A DNA stretch of 64,000 bases from Patiria pectinifera (Eukaryota; Echinodermata; Asteroidea; Valvatida; Asterinidae): NCBI GenBank assembly GCA_029964075.1, contig CM057135.1:27331366-27395365 (forward strand), given 5' to 3'. The notes under the pieces are model-generated. The model saw only the letters and a list, made by a program, of their open reading frames with translations. It made no database searches and was not told where the DNA came from. Position 1 is the stretch's first letter. Each line of letters begins with the position of its first letter. The translations under genes and the position numbers were made by a program. Below, piece after piece: positions 57,825 to 64,000 of this stretch.

Positions 57825-60800
57825 GAGTATGAGATCACTGTTAGGTGACAAGTTGGCAATGTGTATGTTGTGTGGATTTGTGTTTGTATAAATTGGTTTC
57901 ATATTGTTTTGACATTTCATCTTCAAGTCTATTTGCAGCAGTACATACATGTACGTGTGTACATTGATATTTTCATATTAAAAGATTTAGCCTACAGATT
58001 TGAAATTTAAATTCGATCAGAAATTTAATGCCAAGCGTGGATGCAGTTGTTTGCTCTGTATAACAATTGATGTAAAACATTTGTTTGTTTGTTTGTTTGT
58101 TTATTTGTTTAGGAAAATTTAAAAAGCAGTCACAATGCAGAATCCGTAACTGTCAAATGAGTGTGCAGTAATAATGCTTTGCTGGATAGTCTTCCAATGG
58201 GGGATATTTTTACTATGGCTATGGGTATCTACTCTAATGCCTCTATGAGAAAACAAAAGCCGTAGCCTCTGTAATTGTGCATTGGCTTTATGCAGAACTA
58301 CCCCCCTCTATTGGTAAAAATGGGTGAATCTCTTTTACATGTCGGTGAGGATCCTTTTCCTGTTATTCTCACAACTGCAGTAAATCTTAAATGCCCTGAC
58401 CTTCCCTATGGATTCTTATAAGCTCCCTGCGCAAACAAGAGGGGGCGCTTTTCTACCACTTTCGAGATCCCAGTGGACAGGACACACCGCGTACTTGTAC
58501 TGGTTTGCTCGCGTATAATGTGAAGCATATTGCGAATGTGAGGGCGTTGTTGGTGTGATGTCATATCAGGAAGACACTGTTCAAAAAGGGGTTCTGCTCA
58601 AATCGTGAATCCAAAATTCGCTCATTGAAAACATTTGTGAGATAACTTTGCTCATTGGCCTACTGTCATGTACTGAAGCAACAACGAATCACATAAAGAA
58701 AAGAAAATTTACGACAGCAAAATATCCAAAATTCTGGCAAATTTTAGTGCAGAAAAAGCAACATTGAGGTTTCTGCCTGAGATGACGTCACACTTTTGCT
58801 TATGGAGATATGCAAATTTGCATCAGGATAAAAACCAAACAGGCACCGGAATGCCCTCCAAAATGGCAAAATAAAAATTGATAATTGAAGTTAAATTGGA
58901 CATTAAAGGTGCATTTTCAAGGATTGCATTAAAAAAATTACATTACATTGCCCTTTAATCATTGTTAGCAATTCATCAGCACATTCAAAGCCAACGTCCG
59001 ACGGAATCCATTAGTAAATGGTGCAATTTGCCAGAAGGAAATTTAATTAAGCATGAGCAATTAAATGTTGCCACTGTGACATTTATGTTCCACTAGCAAT
59101 TTTCTTTGAAGATGAGAATGTACGTAAAAAGGCATTCGTGTACCGTTGCAAATCACTAGTGTTCATTTTGGTGTGTATGTTTGTGTACAGGTTTACATCT
59201 GTTGCATTGTATACTGCTGCTAAATATGCAGTTAGTTTGGCATTGCCAAATTTTAAACATTTTTATTGTCTACGAAATCAATCAGTTGGAAAATCCCGCT
59301 GCCATAATGCACTTTTTTATGGAAACAAGTGGAATTGTTATGTGGTAGAAACATCTGTTATTCAGTGGAGTTGGGTTCGCATGCACTTTTGAATCAAAAA
59401 GTAAGTTAAAGTAATTTGGGCATACAGCTAATGATAAATGTATTATTTAATTCGTCATGAACCATGCAAAATTTAATTAGAAAACTTCAAAAGGCTCAGT
59501 TTTGGTAACATCACGCTAGTGTAGCCAATCTCTTGACGTTGACAAAATGGTATTGTCGTTTGTTGAATTAGACTCAATTTCACATGCTCGAAATCGCAAA
59601 AGACCGCAGACTTTCCGCTTGAGAGCATTTGACATAGTAATTTGTCACAAACGTTGGTTGGTTGGGGCTGGATGTTTTGCCTGTTTGGTAAATGCCGGTG
59701 CGTGCAGACAGATTGGAAACACAGCTGAAACACACTGGGCACATCTCATCTGCTGAACTGCCTGGCTGGGCTCTTGTGACATTTGTCTTAAGCTGACTTG
59801 AAATTAAGCTAGGGATTTATGGTGGGATAACAGGCAACATCCCTACAGAAACTCGGTGGACCTTCAGAAACTGCCAGGACTTTTAAAATAGAGATTGTCC
59901 AAACTCAATTATTCTAATTTGCTTGAAGCTATGATGTTAATTGGTGCATATAATTGAAAGATTGCTGTACATGTTTGTAAGTTACTTGTGCTAATGGTTG
60001 CAGGTTCAGGCCTACTAGGCAGTTCGCTTTTAATGGGCCATCCATGTAATGTGATTTTGTTATTGCAATCCTTGAAATTGCACCTTTTCTTTGGTGATTC
60101 GGGTTTTTTTTTTCAGTACTGGCAGTAAGCCAAGGAGCAAAGTTTTCTAACAAACGTCAGTTATATGTTGCTTGACTGTAGCAGCCAAACAACATTTTTA
60201 TTCTGAGAAAACTAAATCGTGTTTTGTAAAAAAAAACATTTCCATGAGATGATATCTAGAGTGTTTCTTTACCCTTGATAGGATTTTTGTTGGGTGTGAT
60301 TTGGACCTTTTGTTTAAAACTTATGGCAAAGCTTGCAAAGACTTGTCAAAATCTGTTTGGGCCACTTTCTCCACCTTTTTGGTATATGAATGCCTTTCAT
60401 TAGATACCAAGTGGCCCAACTTGGAATTCAAGTCCTTTCGTTTAATTAGCTGTATCTCCGGAAGAGGGGTCCAAACAAGATGGGATGAAGACCATTGTGT
60501 AGAGTACATGTATTTACTACACCTTCAGACTCTATAGATAGGTTTGGCAAAAAGAAAGTGCTAATTTTAATATTCATGGATTGACTTTACTACTTTTTTT
60601 AAGACAACCTGTATGTACATGTACATACTAATCTCAACTTCATTGTTTCCGTCCTTGTAACCATGACAAAAATGGTAATGAATCGAGATTGATACATCCA
60701 ATTGCCAGGTGTTACATTCCTTTTTATTAGAATTACGCACACGTATGCCCAAAGTGGATTTAAAAATTGAATGGCAGAGGTTAGTAATATTTCTCAATTG

Positions 60801-62011
60801 GCTTTTTTTGTGAAGAGCAAAGTGAATCGACCATGATGATAGAGATCTCCTTCCTTATTGATGAGCAATTTCTCAGCTTGTGGAGTTGTGATCGTAAAAT
60901 ATTGGTTGTCATCAAAACGACAGATAAGATAAGACTACTCAGTGGTTGTGTTTTTTTAATTGATAATGAACATCATTGCACCTGTCCAAGTGATGGCAGC
61001 TGCAAGAGCTTCTCGGAAGATAACAGTGCAACAAGATGTGGCTCGGAAATCAATTTGGAAAAAAGTATCAAGACTGCCAAGTGAAGTTGTTACTTCCCCA
61101 TTTTCTTTTTTTTTCATTTTTTTTTCAGAGCTGAAGTCATTTTGTGTTATAGTGAAAGTGGGTCTTCAAATTTTAAGTTGAAAAGGGTCGTTACACGTGT
61201 ACATGTAGATATGCTGTCTTAAATTACAGTTTACTAGTTGCATCTTTCATTTTGTCAATGTATATATAAAAAAAAAAAAAGATTCACAATTTTTTTTTAA
61301 TTTGAGATATTTTGGCAGTCAGTGAAAATCAATTCAGAAAAAAAAACCGATCAGATTCCTGTGATATCTAGATTTGTAAATAAAAAAACCTGGTTCCGGT
61401 AAAGCATGAGGCAAATCTTCACGGATCATTTTGTCTGATGAATTCCAATATGGTGTTCACGAAGAAATTAAAAGTTAGTTGTGTCAAAGTTTGGAGATAT
61501 TTTGCCAGTCAGTGCTAGTCAGTTCAGAAGAAAAAATTGTTCAGTTTCCTTAAATGCCAGGGAATTTCCTTCACTGCGAAACTCTTTTTAGTCATTGACT
61601 TTTGTGAATCCCCCTTATTGTGGCCTCAACACAGTGCGTGCGACATTCTGCATGCCACATGTGTGTGTTAATCCTGACGAATGACTGCGTGTCATGACTT
61701 ATGGCTTTACGCTTTAGAGTGCATGTAACCGTTGAAGCAGTTTAAGTCAAGAAATATTCCTTCAGTGATGCGATGAAATCTACATGTACATGTATGTGGT
61801 CAGGTAGGGAGGGCAGACCAATACTTCATGATTACTTGGATAATTTTTTTTTTTTATTGAAAAAGTACCGGTAGTGCATGTTGTAATTGTACTTTGTGGA
61901 CACAATTTTTTGTTTGAAATTCAGATATCCTTTTTTGTCAGATTTGACACAAAACAGTGACAGCATGTCTACCACCCTCTTTTTGTTGCATCAGATTTGC
62001 CGTGCTTGGGC
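57825..62011. other. Non-coding apart from a microsatellite
   Basis: Frames at 59138-59392, 59473-59742, 60301-60537 and 60833-61084 were read and none has a recognisable domain. If the donor at 57823 is real, this is intron. GAGGGGGCGCTTTT at 58440 is another GGGCGC word. Confidence 0.4.
58080..58113 (+). repeat. (GTTT)n microsatellite
   Basis: About seven GTTT units with one interruption. Confidence 0.9.
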
Positions 62012-62019
62012 TTTACACG

Positions 62020-62285
62020 CATGGGCGTTGCCAGGATTTTTTCTGGGGGAGGGGCAAAGCATATTTTTTCCCAAACATCTCAGTACTTTATCGAGCATAT
62101 TCTCAATTTATCATTTTTTTGAGGGTGGGCAGGGGGACATTTGCCCACACCACCCATTAATTAATAAGCACTTTGCACCTCTTATGCCCTTTTTTTTCAT
62201 TCTTTTTTCCCCCTCCTTTTTTCGGGGGGAGGGGGACTTTTTCAGGGGGGGGTGTGCCCCCTTGACCACCCTTGCAACGGCCATG
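62020..62285. mobile_element. hAT-like MITE with perfect 8-bp target duplication
   Basis: TTTACACG at 62012-62019 and 62286-62293. The left terminus CATGGGCGTTGCCAGG and the reversed right terminus CATGGCCGTTGCAAGG are inverted repeats. The interior is C/G- and T-run-rich. Frames across it are shadows. Confidence 0.85.
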
Positions 62286-62293
62286 TTTACACG

Positions 62294-62724
62294 CACCAGG
62301 TACACACACTAGGTACACGCACTATCACATGAGACGTCGTACTCTTACAGTGAACTGTAGATCAGTTCACAGAATCATCAGTCAGGTGTAACAGCGGAAG
62401 ATTTTGTCGTGGGCTCAGAAATTCTTCAAAATCTCTCAAGGATTGAGATACACATAAGTTTGTACTTTCGTCAAGCATGTTGTCATTTATAATTTTTTTT
62501 GGTAGCAGGGGTGTCCTTTTTTATGATGGCAATTTTGTAAGATTTCTCAAGCCTGAGAAAGTTTCTCAAAAGTTAGTTGTTTTGGTAAAGTGTGAACAAG
62601 GCTTTTTACAACAGATCTGCTTATCACCCTTGTCGTCCAAAGTTGGCTATACATGTACAGATACATGTACAGTGCATGTTCAGTTTAATAGGGCTGTGCG
62701 TCAGAACCAGCTACCCCAGTCCCC
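62294..62724. other. Non-coding, nothing recognised
   Basis: Short frames; no repeat identified. Confidence 0.4.
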
Positions 62725-63500
62725 AACCGCTGATATGTCAGGAACCGGTTCCAGATTGTGGAATCGAGTACCCGTAACCAACTTTACATTACTCGGTAAC
62801 TTCTCAGACAATGAAAAAGAAAGTTTTTGATTGTCATTTGTAGAGAATTTTCGAAATGAAAACCAGGCTACATGGGAAAACAAAATGGATTCATGTTTGT
62901 GACGATTGCAAAAACGCAATTAACGCTGTAAAGCTACATGTATTGAGCTCACTGTACACACTTGTATCTTGCTGTATTGACACACCGATGTGGTGGTACC
63001 GTATTATTTTGCGGATCTTGCGGGTGGCATGGGTGGCTTGTGCATTAAGCGCTCGCCTCTCACCAAGGTGACCACGGTTCGAATCCTGGCCGCGGATCAC
63101 ATGTGAGTAGAGTTGTGCGTTGGTTCTCTCCTGTGCCACAAGGGTTTTTCTCTGGGCCCTCCAGTTTTCCTCCCTCTGGAAAAATCAAACACTTTCGATC
63201 TCAGGCTGTGCTCCGTGGTCATATATGGGTCGATGTGGCCGGCAGCCATAGGCGCCTTTACGTGCCAGCGGCCCGACCACGTTGTAGCCGCGTCCTTCGC
63301 AATTTAGCGTACCAGTTGCGAGTAAGGATGATTAGCCTCTCAAATTATTATTATTATTATTATATATCTTTACGAACAATCTGTGCAGCAACTTCAAAGA
63401 TTTATATTGTGGGGTTGGGTTTCTTAAGCGGCTACCTGGGTACTTGTGTTTTTTTATCAATCGGGTACCCGATTCCACACTACCCGTAAATGCGCACCCC
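62725..63500 (+). repeat. Dispersed repeat H, copy 2, split by a SINE
   Basis: The two halves (62725-63010 and about 63366-63500) are continuous in copy 1 and separated here by the SINE at 63020-63364. GTGGAATCGAGTACCCG (62758) and CGGGTACCCGATTCCAC (about 63463) form an inverted pair near the ends, suggesting a DNA element. Confidence 0.72.
63020..63364 (+). repeat. Full-length tRNA-derived SINE with (ATT)n tail
   Basis: The tRNA-like head (box A TGGGTGGCTTGTGCATTAAG, box B CGGTTCGAATCCTGG) is followed by a body with CTGGGCCCTCCAGTTTTCCT and a tail of about six ATT units at 63345-63362. It interrupts dispersed repeat H, whose uninterrupted copy lies at 39215. The ATT tail is like that of the LINE at 51348, which fits LINE-driven mobilisation. 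Confidence 0.85.
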
Positions 63501-64000
63501 TCAGTACCGTACTTGTCAGGGTCAGCTTACAATTTGCATGCAAAACTACTCAGCCATGTAAAAAATGGATATGAATCTTGTAGGGAGCAATAACAGTTTC
63601 CATTGAGGTACATGTACGTACATGTACCGGTACATGTTTGAATGAAATGGTCTGCAGGCAGACCAGTGCACATCAATAAATCTTTATACCTGTACGCACA
63701 CGTATTGACATGTCTTCACAGCAGACTGCTTTCATTTTTCAAATCCTCAGATAATTCACATGTGTATGTACAGATTCACGAGGACTGATTGCACGCAACA
63801 CATTACAAGGTATACCCGCTGAATTGCTGGGTGCGTGTGCTTCAAAAGCTTGACTTGAGGGGCCTTTAATTTTGTCGGAATCATCCATCTGTGAATTCAG
63901 CATACGGTGAAGGTCTGTCGGATTGGGGCAATTGTCCTTCGTCAAAACCCAATAATCTGCTTGCCTTAATAGGGGAAACACATATTTGCTGCACGAGTGC
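63501..64000. other. Non-coding as far as visible
   Basis: A run of ACATGTACGTACATGTACCG type lies at 63605-63636. The minus frame 63739-63981 has fairly even composition but no recognisable domain, and could continue beyond the window. Confidence 0.35.

Noticed and set aside
61887-62312. 141-codon plus frame with aromatic-rich text
   Set aside because: Most of it translates the hAT-like MITE at 62020-62285.

Overview
The window looks like nuclear genomic DNA from a marine invertebrate, most probably a deuterostome such as an echinoderm, hemichordate or lancelet. It is AT-rich by eye, gene-poor, and crowded with short inverted-repeat transposons, tRNA-derived SINEs and truncated LINE ends. 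It is also full of self-complementary words built on ACATGTAC and ACCGGT. No prokaryotic gene organisation, virus or CRISPR array is visible. The organism call is inference from sequence style plus one spliced metazoan gene.

The one protein-coding gene I can support lies on the minus strand at 28190-29925. It has three phase-0 coding exons (29584-29925, 28778-28909, 28190-28339) with good splice sites, encoding a 207-residue protein. It matches RFXAP, the RFX-associated subunit of the RFX5/RFXANK/RFXAP DNA-binding complex. Both conserved blocks of the family are present: the Cys/His-plus-basic block in exon 1, and the C-terminal partner-binding block split across exons 2 and 3. A splice acceptor two bases before the ATG implies an upstream 5'UTR exon, perhaps in the CpG-richer stretch at 30600-31130. 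A likely 3'UTR runs to AATAAA signals at about 28026 or 27145.

The rest is mostly repeats. 1-28000: a TTAA-flanked MITE, a fully palindromic mariner-like MITE, several other foldback elements, a SINE, an ~80-bp satellite (17131-17600), a 130-bp duplication and a hAT-like MITE. 31000-36000: a second palindromic MITE, a pogo-like MITE, a GC-rich foldback element, and a cluster of seven exact copies of a 15-base word (GTGACTCGCGTGACA) in otherwise unrelated sequence. 36000-52000: two more TTAA MITEs, a 22-bp minisatellite, a Harbinger-like MITE, GGATT-word clusters, two LINE 3' ends, three SINE heads, and a small element whose perfect 30-bp inverted repeats enclose telomere-like repeats. 52000-64000: another GGATT cluster, a tRNA-like sequence, the fourth TTAA MITE, a possible 5' exon near 57500-57822, a hAT MITE with a perfect 8-bp target duplication, and a SINE inserted inside an older repeat.

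The leads most worth pursuing are the RFXAP gene in an apparently non-vertebrate genome, since this complex is known for MHC class II control, and the repeated GTGACTCGCGTGACA word. I cannot run database searches, so family names other than RFXAP, the LINEs and the SINEs rest on termini and target duplications only.
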